Assembly (NCBI GenBank): GCA_046719715.1
Contig: JBDNCJ010000001.1
Coordinates: 62,001-126,000 of the forward strand
Length of the DNA: 64,000 nt
Direction: 5' to 3'
Origin: JANWWM01 sp046719715
GTDB taxonomy: Bacteria > Bacteroidota > Chlorobiia > Chlorobiales > Thermochlorobacteraceae
Shown here: piece after piece, positions 52,182 to 59,937 of the stretch
Layout: each line of letters begins with the position of its first letter
Position numbering within the stretch: the first letter of the stretch is position 1
Made by a program: the position numbers and the translations under genes
Notes under the pieces: generated by a model
What the model was told of the DNA's origin: nothing
Databases searched by the model: none
The model's input: the letters and a program-made list of their open reading frames with translations, nothing else

Positions 52182-53027
52182 ATGGCGGTTAGAAAATTAA
52201 GACCAGTAACACCGGGAACGCGATTTGCATCGTATCCTTCGTTTGAAGAAATCACGAAAAAAGAACCTGAAAAAAGTTTGATTGTGCCGCTCAAAAAGAC
52301 GGGCGGACGCAATAATCTCGGTCGGGTTACCTCGCGCGGCATGGGCGGAGGCGCGAAACGCTTCTATCGCCTCATTGATTTCAAGCGCGATAAAGAAATG
52401 AACGCAACCGTCGAAGCCATTGAATATGACCCGAATCGCTCGGCGCGCATTGCATTGCTCAAATACGAAGACGGTGAGAAACGATATATTCTCGCTCCAA
52501 ACGGCACAAAAGTCGGCGATAAAATTGAATGCGGCGACGGCGCAGACATCAAAACCGGCAATGCCCTGCGATTGAAGTTCATTCCTGTCGGCACGGAAAT
52601 CCATAGCATTGAGCTAAAAGCAGGAAAAGGCGCGCAGTTAGCCCGCAGCGCAGGGGCATTCGCAACACTTGCGGCAAAAGAAGGAAGTTATGCAACGCTG
52701 AAAATGCCGTCGGGCGAAATTCGAAAAGTAAGAATCGAGTGCAAAGCCACGATTGGCGTGGTCGGAAACTTGGAACACGAAAACATCTCGCTTGGAAAAG
52801 CGGGTCGCTCGCGATGGCTGGGCATTCGCCCGATTACGCGCGGCATGGCACGCAATCCCGTCGACCACCCAATGGGCGGCGGCGCAGGTAAATCAAAATC
52901 CGGCGGCGGTCGTCAGCATCCTGAATCGCCATGGGGACAAAAAGCTAAAGGCTTAAAGACAAGACGCGGAAAGAAATCATCCTCGAAACTCATCGTCAGA
53001 GACCGTCGAGCTAAGAAACAAGACTAA
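52182..53027 (+). CDS. rplB: 50S ribosomal protein L2
   Basis: L2 is a core 23S-binding protein needed for subunit joining and peptidyl transfer. The 281 residues include NNLGRVTSRGMGGGAKRFYR and the conserved C-terminal NPVDHPMGGGAGKSKSGG holding the functional His. The ending is basic (KKSSSKLIVRDRRAKKQD). Standard order L23-L2-S19. Confidence 0.98.
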   Translation: MAVRKLRPVTPGTRFASYPSFEEITKKEPEKSLIVPLKKTGGRNNLGRVTSRGMGGGAKRFYRLIDFKRDKEMNATVEAIEYDPNRSARIALLKYEDGEKRYILAPNGTKVGDKIECGDGADIKTGNALRLKFIPVGTEIHSIELKAGKGAQLARSAGAFATLAAKEGSYATLKMPSGEIRKVRIECKATIGVVGNLEHENISLGKAGRSRWLGIRPITRGMARNPVDHPMGGGAGKSKSGGGRQHPESPWGQKAKGLKTRRGKKSSSKLIVRDRRAKKQD

Positions 53028-53052
53028 ACAATAAGGTAACCACTTTTAAGCA

Positions 53053-53346
53053 ATGCCACGCTCACTCAAAAAAGGTCCGTTCGTTCAAGATCGACTCTTG
53101 GATAGAATTACAGAAATGAATGAAAAGGGACAGAAAAAAGTCCTTAAAACATGGTCGCGTGCTTCAATGATAACGCCAGACTTTGTCGGACACACAATTG
53201 CCGTCCATAATGGCAAAACGCATATTCCCGTATATGTCTCGGAAAATATGGTTGGACATAAGTTCGGAGAATTCGCACCAACCCGCACATTTAGGGGGCA
53301 TTCGGGAGCAAAAGAAAAAGGGGCTTCTGCACCCGGCAAAAAGTAA
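53053..53346 (+). CDS. rpsS: 30S ribosomal protein S19
   Basis: S19 pairs with S13 in the 30S head and contacts the A-site tRNA region. The 97 residues are typical: PRSLKKGPFVQDRLLDRI, TWSRASMITPDFVGHTIAVH, and FAPTRTFRGHSG with a short basic tail. Confidence 0.97.
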   Translation: MPRSLKKGPFVQDRLLDRITEMNEKGQKKVLKTWSRASMITPDFVGHTIAVHNGKTHIPVYVSENMVGHKFGEFAPTRTFRGHSGAKEKGASAPGKK

Positions 53347-53362
53347 CGGAGGAAAAACGATT

Positions 53363-53773
53363 ATGAGCGTTAGAAAAAGAGAAGTGGCAACGGCGAAAAA
53401 AGAAAAACGCGCCAAAGACACCAAAGTGCGTGCCGTTCAGCGCAATACACCAACCTCGCCGCGAAAAATGCGTCTCGTCGTAGACCTTGTGCGCGGCAAA
53501 AACGTCGGTGAAGCACAAGCGATCTTGCAAAACTCAACAAAGCATGCCGCAAGAACCGTCCTCCGCACGCTGAAGTCTGCTGTGTCTAATTATCTGCAAA
53601 AACACAGCGACCGACAAGTGAACGAAGAACGCCTGTTCGTTACCGAAGCCTTCGTCGACGGCGGCGTAACGCTCAAGCGTATGCTCCCCGCACCGATGGG
53701 AAGAGCCTACCGAATGAGAAAACGCTCCAACCACCTCACGATTGTGGTTGATGAAAAACGAATCAAATCTTGA
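53363..53773 (+). CDS. rplV: 50S ribosomal protein L22
   Basis: L22 forms part of the exit tunnel with a long beta hairpin. From ATG 53363, preceded by GGAGG at 53348-53352, it has 136 residues; upstream codons overlap rpsS and are rejected. NTPTSPRKMRLVVDLVRGKN and the hairpin LKRMLPAPMGRAYRMRKRSN are diagnostic. About 25 basic N-terminal residues (KREVATAKKEKRAKDTKV) precede the usual start of the fold, an extension seen in some relatives. Confidence 0.95.
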   Translation: MSVRKREVATAKKEKRAKDTKVRAVQRNTPTSPRKMRLVVDLVRGKNVGEAQAILQNSTKHAARTVLRTLKSAVSNYLQKHSDRQVNEERLFVTEAFVDGGVTLKRMLPAPMGRAYRMRKRSNHLTIVVDEKRIKS

Positions 53774-53796
53774 TAATTTCTTGACGCACTAACTCG

Positions 53797-54642
53797 ATGG
53801 GACAGAAAGTAAATCCAAACGGTTTCAGACTCGGTATCATTAAAGACTGGGATTCGCGCTGGTATGACGCGGGCGGCAACGTGGCCGAAAAAATTAAAGA
53901 AGACCGCCTTATTCGCGAATACGTCACAACGCGCTTGAAGCGTCAAAAAGCGGGCGTGTCGAAAGTCGTTATTGAGCGCACAACGAAAAATATCAAACTC
54001 TACATTTACGCGGCACGACCTGGTGCGGTTGTCGGAAAGAGCGGCGAAGAAATCAATACGCTCGGTCAAGAACTCGGCAAACTCACGAAGAAAGACATAA
54101 AAATCGACGTGATTGAAATCAAGAAGCCTGAACTTGACGCACAACTTGTCGGAGACAACATTGCCGCGCAACTTGAAGGTCGTGTGTCGTTTCGCCGTGC
54201 GATGAAACAAGCCATGCAACAAGCAAATCGTGCGGGTGCGGAAGGCATTCGCGTTCAAGTCTCTGGTCGCTTGGGCGGTGCGGAAATCGCCCGTATGGAG
54301 CAATATCGCGAAGGCAAAGTGCCGCTTCATACCTTACGCGCCAACATTGATTATGCGCAATCCACCGCCTTCACCATCACAGGCACCGTCGGGATTAAAG
54401 TTTGGATATACAAAGGAGAAGTGTTGGTGCAACGCATTGATTCGATTGAAGAAGAAGAGCGTCAAAAAGTGAAAGATCGTAGAGAAAATCAACGCAATCG
54501 CGGCGGACGCGGAGACAATCGCCGAGACGGACGCGGCGGCGACGGGCGCGGAGACAGTCGTAGACGTCGACGCAAACCGAGTTCAAGACCTCAACAAGGC
54601 GGCGGCGACGCCCCGTCTGCCTCGCAAGAACCTGCTGAATAA
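53797..54642 (+). CDS. rpsC: 30S ribosomal protein S3 with RG-rich C-terminal extension
   Basis: S3 lines the mRNA entry channel and has helicase activity with S4 and S5. Residues 1-215 are canonical: GQKVNPNGFRLGIIKDWDSR, the KH domain with PGAVVGKSGEEIN, and RADIDY-like LRANIDYAQSTAFT. The remaining 60 residues are an unusual Arg/Gly/Asp-rich tail (NRGGRGDNRRDGRGGDGRGD) ending in Pro/Ser/Gln-rich sequence, making 281 residues against the usual 210-240. Confidence 0.96.
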   Translation: MGQKVNPNGFRLGIIKDWDSRWYDAGGNVAEKIKEDRLIREYVTTRLKRQKAGVSKVVIERTTKNIKLYIYAARPGAVVGKSGEEINTLGQELGKLTKKDIKIDVIEIKKPELDAQLVGDNIAAQLEGRVSFRRAMKQAMQQANRAGAEGIRVQVSGRLGGAEIARMEQYREGKVPLHTLRANIDYAQSTAFTITGTVGIKVWIYKGEVLVQRIDSIEEEERQKVKDRRENQRNRGGRGDNRRDGRGGDGRGDSRRRRRKPSSRPQQGGGDAPSASQEPAE

Positions 54643-54704
54643 ACGCATATACGCGAATCAAACTTTCTATAAAGGAAATTCTTAACGCATAGGAGACTTC
54701 AACG

Positions 54705-55139
54705 ATGCTGATGCCAAAGCGCGTGAAATATCGCAAAACGCAACGCGGCAAAATGAAAGGCAATGAAACCAGAGGAACGAACGTAGACTTCGGTTCTTTC
54801 GGGCTCAAAGCACTTGAACAAGCATGGATTACGAGCCGCCAAATCGAAGCCGCTCGCGTCGCTATGAACCGTTTTATGAAGCGCGATGGAAAAGTATGGA
54901 TTCGTATTTTTCCCGACAAACCTGTAACCAAGAAGCCCGCTGAAACACGAATGGGAAGTGGAAAAGGCGCGCCTGAATTTTGGGTCGCTGTCGTTAAACC
55001 CGGTCGCATTATGTTCGAAGCAGACGGAATTCCGAAAGCAACTGCTGAAGAAGCGTTCCGCCTTGCCGCCGCGAAACTTCCCATCAAAACGAAGTTTGTT
55101 ACGCGACCAGACTACGAAGCCGTAGAAGTCAAAAAGTAA
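54705..55139 (+). CDS. rplP: 50S ribosomal protein L16
   Basis: L16 sits near the A site and helps position tRNA. The 144 residues are normal: MLMPKRVKYRKTQRGKMKGN, FGLKALEQAWITSRQIEAAR and RMGSGKGAPEFWVAVVKPGR. Preceded by AGGAGA. Standard order S3-L16-L29. Confidence 0.97.
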   Translation: MLMPKRVKYRKTQRGKMKGNETRGTNVDFGSFGLKALEQAWITSRQIEAARVAMNRFMKRDGKVWIRIFPDKPVTKKPAETRMGSGKGAPEFWVAVVKPGRIMFEADGIPKATAEEAFRLAAAKLPIKTKFVTRPDYEAVEVKK

Positions 55140-55164
55140 TATGAACCGCTAAAGGGGAAAAGAG

Positions 55165-55383
55165 ATGAAGAAACACGAAATCGCCGCGCTCTCACCAGAA
55201 GAGATGAAAAAGCAAATCGGTGAAATGAAACAGCGCATCGCCGACACAAAATTCAACTTGGCTTTTGAACCGCCGCAAAACCCGATGATTGTCCGCAATA
55301 TGCGCAGAGACATTGCGCGCATGAAAACGGCACTGAACCAACAAAAAGCAAAAGCGGCAAAGCCTCAATCCGAAAAGAACTAA
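55165..55383 (+). CDS. rpmC: 50S ribosomal protein L29
   Basis: L29 is a small helical hairpin protein near the tunnel exit, next to L23. The 72 residues contain EEMKKQIGEMKQRIADTKFN and the second helix NPMIVRNMRRDIARMKTALN. Preceded by GGGGAAAAGAG; 14 bases before rpsQ. Confidence 0.95.
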   Translation: MKKHEIAALSPEEMKKQIGEMKQRIADTKFNLAFEPPQNPMIVRNMRRDIARMKTALNQQKAKAAKPQSEKN

Positions 55384-55397
55384 AACGAGTCTGAACG

Positions 55398-55685
55398 ATG
55401 TCAGAAACACAAACTATTACGCCTGAAGTCGCCACAAAAAAGATTGTGCGTGAAAAAGTGGGAAAAGTCGTGAGCAATAAAATGCAAAAAAGCATTGTCG
55501 TTGCCATTGAACGCCGTGAACAGCACCCCATTTACAAGAAATTCATGAAAAAGACGACGAAAATCATGGCGCACGATGAAAAAAATGAAGCAGGGATTGG
55601 CGACACGGTGCGCATCTCCGAATTCAGACCAATAAGCAAACGCAAGAGTTGGAAGCTTGTTGAAATTGTTGAGAAAGCTAAGTAA
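55398..55685 (+). CDS. rpsQ: 30S ribosomal protein S17
   Basis: S17 is an early 16S rRNA-binding OB-fold protein. The 95 residues show KVVSNKMQKSIVVAIERREQ, HPIYKKFMKKTTKIMAHDE and GDTVRISEFRPISKRKSW. A short N-terminal stretch (MSETQTITPEVATKKIV) precedes the fold. 82 bases to rplN. Confidence 0.96.
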   Translation: MSETQTITPEVATKKIVREKVGKVVSNKMQKSIVVAIERREQHPIYKKFMKKTTKIMAHDEKNEAGIGDTVRISEFRPISKRKSWKLVEIVEKAK

Positions 55686-55767
55686 TTACAATGAATCACG
55701 AGCCGCTTGTAAAACTTGTTAGAAAACTTGTTAGAATAAAGGCGGTTGTAAAATCGATAAACGACTT

Positions 55768-56136
55768 ATGATTCAGAACGAAACAAATTTAGTGGTTGCC
55801 GATAACAGCGGCGCAAAAAAAGTTCGCGTTATCCATGTGCCGGGCGGAACGCACCGCCGTTATGCCGGAATCGGCGACGTCGTCGTCGTCTCGGTCAAAG
55901 CCGCAATTCCCGGTGGAACCGTCAAAAAGAAAGACGTCTCGCGGGCGGTCGTTGTACGCACAAAAAAAGAATTTCGTCGCAAAGACGGCACTTATATCCG
56001 CTTTGACGAAAACGCCGTCGTGCTCATCAACGCTCAAGGCGAGCCGAAGGGCACGCGCATTTTTGGACCGATTGCCAGAGAGTTGCGCGACAAGCAGTAC
56101 ATGAAAATCATCTCTCTTGCGCCAGAAGTACTCTGA
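55768..56136 (+). CDS. rplN: 50S ribosomal protein L14
   Basis: L14 lies at the subunit interface and is the docking site for RsfS. Normal length, 122 residues: MIQNETNLVVADNSGAKKVR, RRYAGIGDVVVVSVKAAIPG, and FDENAVVLINAQGEPKGTRI. It is the last ribosomal gene before an inserted tRNA unit; rplX resumes 284 bases later. Confidence 0.97.
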   Translation: MIQNETNLVVADNSGAKKVRVIHVPGGTHRRYAGIGDVVVVSVKAAIPGGTVKKKDVSRAVVVRTKKEFRRKDGTYIRFDENAVVLINAQGEPKGTRIFGPIARELRDKQYMKIISLAPEVL

Positions 56137-56158
56137 GTAAAAAAAGCGAAAAGGAGTG

Positions 56159-56188
56159 TTGAAAAATCAAACACCTTTCGTATTTTTG
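56159..56188 (+). promoter_or_regulatory. Promoter of Bacteroidetes type for tRNA-Gly
   Basis: TTG at 56159-56161, a 19-base spacer, and TATTTTTG at 56181-56188 fit TTG-N19-TAnnTTTG exactly. Transcription would begin about 24 bases before the mature tRNA 5' end. It lies just after the rplN stop, so the tRNA need not depend on the ribosomal protein transcript. Confidence 0.65.
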
Positions 56189-56218
56189 CGACCCGTTTTT
56201 AATGAACAGGTAAGCCAA

Positions 56219-56291
56219 GCGGAAGTAACTCAGCTGGTAGAGTCACAGCCTTCCAAGCTGTTGGTCGCGGGTTCGAGTCCCGTCTTCCGCT
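56219..56291 (+). tRNA. tRNA-Gly (anticodon TCC)
   Basis: A complete 73-base cloverleaf: 7-bp acceptor stem GCGGAAG/CTTCCGC, D arm with AGCTGGTA loop, 5-bp anticodon stem ACAGC/GCTGT around CTTCCAA (anticodon TCC, reading GGA and GGG), variable loop TGGTC, T arm with TTCGAGT, and discriminator T, the usual base for bacterial tRNA-Gly. CCA is not encoded. It lies within the S10-spc ribosomal protein series, between rplN and rplX. Confidence 0.96.
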
Positions 56292-56303
56292 CAAAAAGAA
56301 AAA

Positions 56304-56352
56304 TGCGTCAATCTTCACTCTAAGCGCGACGTGAGGTTGACGCAAAATTTTT
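56304..56352 (+). terminator. Rho-independent terminator after tRNA-Gly
   Basis: A strong hairpin with outer arms TGCGTCAA (56304-56311) and TTGACGCA (56337-56344), extended inside by about six more pairs after a bulge, then AAATTTTT. It follows the tRNA by 12 bases. Taken at face value it would also stop transcription coming from rplN before rplX, unless the ribosomal operon is antiterminated. Confidence 0.8.
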
Positions 56353-56420
56353 CTCAAAAGTAAAAGACTCAAAAAAAGTAGAGCGAAGCGAAACTTTCAA
56401 AGCGAAAACACTCAAAGACT

Positions 56421-56663
56421 ATGAAATTGGGAAATAAGCCTACAAAGATGCACGTGAAGAAAAACGACAACGTTCAAGTGTTGACGGGAAACGATAAAGG
56501 CAAGACAGGCAAAATCCTGCGCGTTTTTCCCGACCGAAATCGCGTGATTGTTGAAGGCGTCAATCTTCGCAAGCGACACACACGACCAAACAAAAATCAG
56601 CCGCAAGGCGCAATCGTCGAGCGCGAAATGCCGATTCACGCCTCAAATGTCAAAAAAGTTTGA
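56421..56663 (+). CDS. rplX: 50S ribosomal protein L24
   Basis: L24 is an assembly initiator for the 50S subunit. The 80 residues carry the KOW motif VKKNDNVQVLTGNDKGKTGK and GVNLRKRHTRPNKNQPQGAI. It is shorter than the common 100-105 residues, ending at ASNVKKV, so the C-terminal part is trimmed. First gene after the tRNA unit; its promoter is not evident in the 68 bases after the terminator. Confidence 0.94.
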   Translation: MKLGNKPTKMHVKKNDNVQVLTGNDKGKTGKILRVFPDRNRVIVEGVNLRKRHTRPNKNQPQGAIVEREMPIHASNVKKV

Positions 56664-56725
56664 ACTAACGAATCAACTCAAATAGGAAACGACAAAGACC
56701 GTTTCCGCTAAATTGAACCGAGATA

Positions 56726-57361
56726 ATGGCACAAAAAGAGCAAAAAAAAGGTAAGAAAAAGGAAGTAGAAGCGACCGCCAAAGCGAACGTAGATTATTCA
56801 CATCTTCCGACTCCAAAACCGAGACTACACGAAAAATATCGAAGTGAAGTGGTTAAGAAGTTGATGGAGCAGTTCAAGTATGACAACGTCATGATGGTGC
56901 CGAAACTCAAAAAAATCAGCATCAACATCGGCGTAGGTCAAGCCTCGCAAGACCCGAAACTTATGGAAATCGCAGTCAAAGAATTAATGACAATTTCAGG
57001 TCAGAAACCCGAAGTGCGTAAATCAAAAAAAGCGATTTCAAACTTTAAATTGCGCGAAAACCAACCAATCGGATGCCGAGTAACGCTGCGCCGTGAAAAA
57101 ATGTATGAGTTTATGGACCGATTGATTTCGCTGGCAATCCCGCGCATTCGCGACTTCAAAGGTGTGAGCGACAGCAGTTTTGACGGACGCGGAAACTATA
57201 CGCTGGGCGTAAAAGAGCAAATCATTTTCCCTGAAATTGATATCGATAAAGTCAATCGCATTTCAGGTATGGACATCACATTTGTTACAACGGCGAAAAC
57301 CGACGAGGAATCCTACGCGCTCCTCAAAGAAATGGGAATGCCGTTTAAGAAAAGAAACTAA
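56726..57361 (+). CDS. rplE: 50S ribosomal protein L5
   Basis: L5 binds 5S rRNA and contacts P-site tRNA. The 211 residues have an extra basic N-terminus of about 30 residues (KEQKKGKKKEVEATAKANVD) before PRLHEKYRSEVVKKLMEQF. Core stretches are GVGQASQDPKLMEIAVKEL, GQKPEVRKSKKAISNFKLRE and PRIRDFKGVSDSSFDGRGNY. The extension is unusual compared with the typical 180 residues; AAATTGAACCGAGATA precedes the ATG. Confidence 0.95.
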   Translation: MAQKEQKKGKKKEVEATAKANVDYSHLPTPKPRLHEKYRSEVVKKLMEQFKYDNVMMVPKLKKISINIGVGQASQDPKLMEIAVKELMTISGQKPEVRKSKKAISNFKLRENQPIGCRVTLRREKMYEFMDRLISLAIPRIRDFKGVSDSSFDGRGNYTLGVKEQIIFPEIDIDKVNRISGMDITFVTTAKTDEESYALLKEMGMPFKKRN

Positions 57362-57374
57362 TCAAGTCAAAAAT

Positions 57375-57662
57375 ATGGCAAAGACAAGTGTCGTAGTTCG
57401 CAATGAAAAGCGCAAGGTAATCGTTGAACGTTATGCCGCATTGCGAGAAGAGTTAAAGAAGAAAGCCGCAGCGGGCGACGAATCCGCGGCACGCAAACTT
57501 CGCGAATTGCCGCGCAACAGTTCGGCGACGCGCGTTCGCAATCGATGCAACCTGACCGGCAGACCGCGCGGCGTGTATGCAGAGTTTGGGTTGTGCCGCC
57601 ACCAATTCCGAGACCTTGCGCTCGCGGGCAAAATTCCCGGCGTGAAAAAAGCCAGTTGGTAA
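57375..57662 (+). CDS. rpsN: 30S ribosomal protein S14, zinc-free type
   Basis: S14 is a late-assembling 30S head protein. From ATG 57375 it is 95 residues; the frame further upstream overlaps rplE. It lacks the CxxC pairs of the short zinc form and has the long form's inserted helix (ALREELKKKAAAGDESAARK). RNRCNLTGRPRGVYAEFGLC and RDLALAGKIPGVKKASW are diagnostic. Confidence 0.95.
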   Translation: MAKTSVVVRNEKRKVIVERYAALREELKKKAAAGDESAARKLRELPRNSSATRVRNRCNLTGRPRGVYAEFGLCRHQFRDLALAGKIPGVKKASW

Positions 57663-57753
57663 TCCAGTAAATTTCATTCAACGCTTGTGGACCGCCGCAA
57701 CCGAGTGGTGTCGGGAGCAGGAACGCACAAGATAATTTTAATTTTCAACCAAA

Positions 57754-58149
57754 ATGCCTGTTACAGATCCTATCGCGGACTATTTGACGCGAATCCGCAA
57801 CGCTGCAAAAGCCAAGCACAAAACCGTAGATGTGCCGCAATCCAAATTGAAAGAAAACATTTCCAAACTGCTCAAAGACAAAGGGTATATCAAAGATTAC
57901 TCTGTTGTTACAGCAGAAAAATTCCCCGTTCTGCGCGTCCAACTTCGCTACCTCTCAAACGGAGAACACGCGATTAAAGAAATCTCTCGCGTCAGCACGC
58001 CCGGACGCCGCGTCTATGAAGGAAAAAACATCAAAAGATATTTAAGCGGACTTGGACTGTCGGTTGTATCGACATCAAAGGGGCTAATGACGGATAAAGA
58101 AGCACGCGCCGCAGGCATTGGCGGTGAAGTTCTTTTCCGTATTCACTAA
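57754..58149 (+). CDS. rpsH: 30S ribosomal protein S8
   Basis: S8 binds the central domain of 16S rRNA and in E. coli represses the spc operon. The 131 residues show DPIADYLTRIRNAAKAKHKT, SKLLKDKGYIKDY and GLGLSVVSTSKGLMTDKEAR ending GGEVLFRIH. 91 bases after rpsN. Confidence 0.97.
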   Translation: MPVTDPIADYLTRIRNAAKAKHKTVDVPQSKLKENISKLLKDKGYIKDYSVVTAEKFPVLRVQLRYLSNGEHAIKEISRVSTPGRRVYEGKNIKRYLSGLGLSVVSTSKGLMTDKEARAAGIGGEVLFRIH

Positions 58150-58176
58150 CCGAAATTGTTGGAAGGAGCAAGACGA

Positions 58177-58716
58177 ATGTCAAGAATTGGAAAAAAGCCG
58201 ATTGCGATTCTCAAAGGCGTAAAAGTTGAAGTAAAAGATGGAAAAATCGTTGTTTCCGGTCCGAAGGGACAGCTCGAGGAAACCCTGCGCGGAAACATCA
58301 CCATCAAAACGGAAGGCGAAAACGTAAGCGTGGAACGCGGCGATGAAAACAAACAAACGCGTGCGTTGCACGGGTTGTATCGCGCGCTTATCAACAACAT
58401 GGTTCAAGGTGTTTCACAAGGTTATAGCAGAAAGTTGGAAATCACAGGCGTGGGTTACAAAGCCGAATTAAAGCAAAATTGGTTAGTAATGTCGCTGGGA
58501 TACTCTCACCCGATTTTCTTTCGTCCGCCTGAAGGCGTAAAAATTGAAACGCCACAACCTACTAACGTCGTTGTCAGCGGCATCGATAAGCAACTTGTCG
58601 GTGCAGTTGCCGCAAAAATTCGTTCCTTCAAGAAACCCGAACCCTATAAAGGCAAGGGAATTAAGTATGAAGGCGAAAATATCCGTCGTAAAGAAGGTAA
58701 AACGGCTGGTAAGTAA
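58177..58716 (+). CDS. rplF: 50S ribosomal protein L6
   Basis: L6 sits near the sarcin-ricin loop and GTPase centre. From ATG 58177, preceded by GGAAGGAG, it has 179 residues; a TTG seven codons upstream is rejected. It shows SRIGKKPIAILKGVKVEVKD, GLYRALINNMVQGVSQGYSR and the C-terminal KPEPYKGKGIKYEGENIRRK. Confidence 0.96.
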   Translation: MSRIGKKPIAILKGVKVEVKDGKIVVSGPKGQLEETLRGNITIKTEGENVSVERGDENKQTRALHGLYRALINNMVQGVSQGYSRKLEITGVGYKAELKQNWLVMSLGYSHPIFFRPPEGVKIETPQPTNVVVSGIDKQLVGAVAAKIRSFKKPEPYKGKGIKYEGENIRRKEGKTAGK

Positions 58717-58772
58717 ATTTTTTAGATGAACAAAGGAGGCGGCAACTATCGCCTCCAAAACTCAAGACGAAG

Positions 58773-59138
58773 ATGAAAGTTCCAGAAAAAATTCAGCGCA
58801 GATTCAAAGTCAAAATGCGCGTTCGCAAAAAAGTAACGGGCACTGCCGAACGTCCTCGCCTCACGGTGTATCGCAGTTTGAATCATATCTACGCCCAACT
58901 GATCGACGACGACAAAGGCATAACGCTTGCCGCCGCAACAAGCAATAAAAAATCGCTCGAAGGCACTTTCAAAGGAATGAAAAAATCCGAAGTGAGCAAA
59001 AAAGTCGGTGAAATGCTTGCGGAAAACGCCAAAGCAAAAGGGATTACCAAAGTTGTCTTTGACCGCAATGGCTATCAATATCACGGTCGCGTTAAAGCCT
59101 TAGCGGACGGTGCGCGCGAAGGCGGATTAGAATTCTAA
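58773..59138 (+). CDS. rplR: 50S ribosomal protein L18
   Basis: L18 binds 5S rRNA with L5. The 121 residues include VRKKVTGTAERPRLTVYRSL, IYAQLIDDDKGITLAAATSN and FDRNGYQYHGRVKALADGAR ending in EGGLEF, all standard. GGAGG lies about 35 bases upstream, so the closer GACGAAG may serve as ribosome site. Confidence 0.96.
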   Translation: MKVPEKIQRRFKVKMRVRKKVTGTAERPRLTVYRSLNHIYAQLIDDDKGITLAAATSNKKSLEGTFKGMKKSEVSKKVGEMLAENAKAKGITKVVFDRNGYQYHGRVKALADGAREGGLEF

Positions 59139-59152
59139 ACTCAACCAGAGCA

Positions 59153-59671
59153 ATGACAAAACAAGTGCAAAAGAAAGTTAGACCAGGCGAATTGAACTTG
59201 AAAGAAAAATTAGTTCAAGTTAATCGCACTGCAAAAGTCGTCAAAGGCGGAAAGCGTTTCGGATTTAACGCCATCGTCGTCGTCGGCGACGGTGAAGGAC
59301 ATGTCGGATATGGACTCGGTAAAGCCAATGAAGTCCAAGACGCGATTGCCAAAGGAACGGAAGATGCAAAGAAAAACGTCTTCAAAGTTCCAGTTATCAA
59401 AGGCACGATTCCGCACCAAGTCTATGTGAAATTTGGTGCAGCGAAAATTTTAATGAAACCCGCCTCTCAAGGAACGGGACTCATCGCTGGCGGTGCTGTC
59501 AGAGCCGTGCTTGAGAGCGCAGGCGTAAGGGACGTGCTGACCAAATCACTTGGCTCTTCTAATCCGCACAACGTTGTTAAAGCCACCGTCAAGGGACTTT
59601 TGAGCCTCTCTGACGGAATCGATGTGGCAACGAGGCGCGGCAAAGCACTTAAAGAAGTGTTTGAAGGCTAA
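59153..59671 (+). CDS. rpsE: 30S ribosomal protein S5
   Basis: S5 contributes to decoding fidelity and mRNA unwinding. The 172 residues contain NRTAKVVKGGKRFGFNAIVV, GDGEGHVGYGLGKANEVQDA and SAGVRDVLTKSLGSSNPHNV. 14 bases after rplR. Confidence 0.97.
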   Translation: MTKQVQKKVRPGELNLKEKLVQVNRTAKVVKGGKRFGFNAIVVVGDGEGHVGYGLGKANEVQDAIAKGTEDAKKNVFKVPVIKGTIPHQVYVKFGAAKILMKPASQGTGLIAGGAVRAVLESAGVRDVLTKSLGSSNPHNVVKATVKGLLSLSDGIDVATRRGKALKEVFEG

Positions 59672-59724
59672 TCATTGACGTTCATCAGTACTATTTCACA
59701 AGCCATATTCTATCTACAAGTAAT

Positions 59725-59919
59725 ATGTCAGAGACGAAGAAACAACTAAAAATTACGCAGGTCAGAAGCGTGATTCGTTGCACGAAAAATCAAAAAGCAA
59801 CGATGAAGTCGCTGAAATTATCTCACCCGAACAATTCAGTGGTGCGCACGGATAGCCCAGCATTGCGCGGTCAACTCAAGTCGGTTGAGCACCTCGTTAA
59901 AGTCGAAGAACTCAACTAA
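59725..59919 (+). CDS. rpmD: 50S ribosomal protein L30
   Basis: L30 is a small peripheral 50S protein. The 64 residues KKQLKITQVRSVIRCTKNQK and LKLSHPNNSVVRTDSPALRG match the family; the last part is VEHLVKVEELN. 18 bases before rplO. Confidence 0.94.
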   Translation: MSETKKQLKITQVRSVIRCTKNQKATMKSLKLSHPNNSVVRTDSPALRGQLKSVEHLVKVEELN

Positions 59920-59937
59920 GGAAAGGATTTTTAGGGA

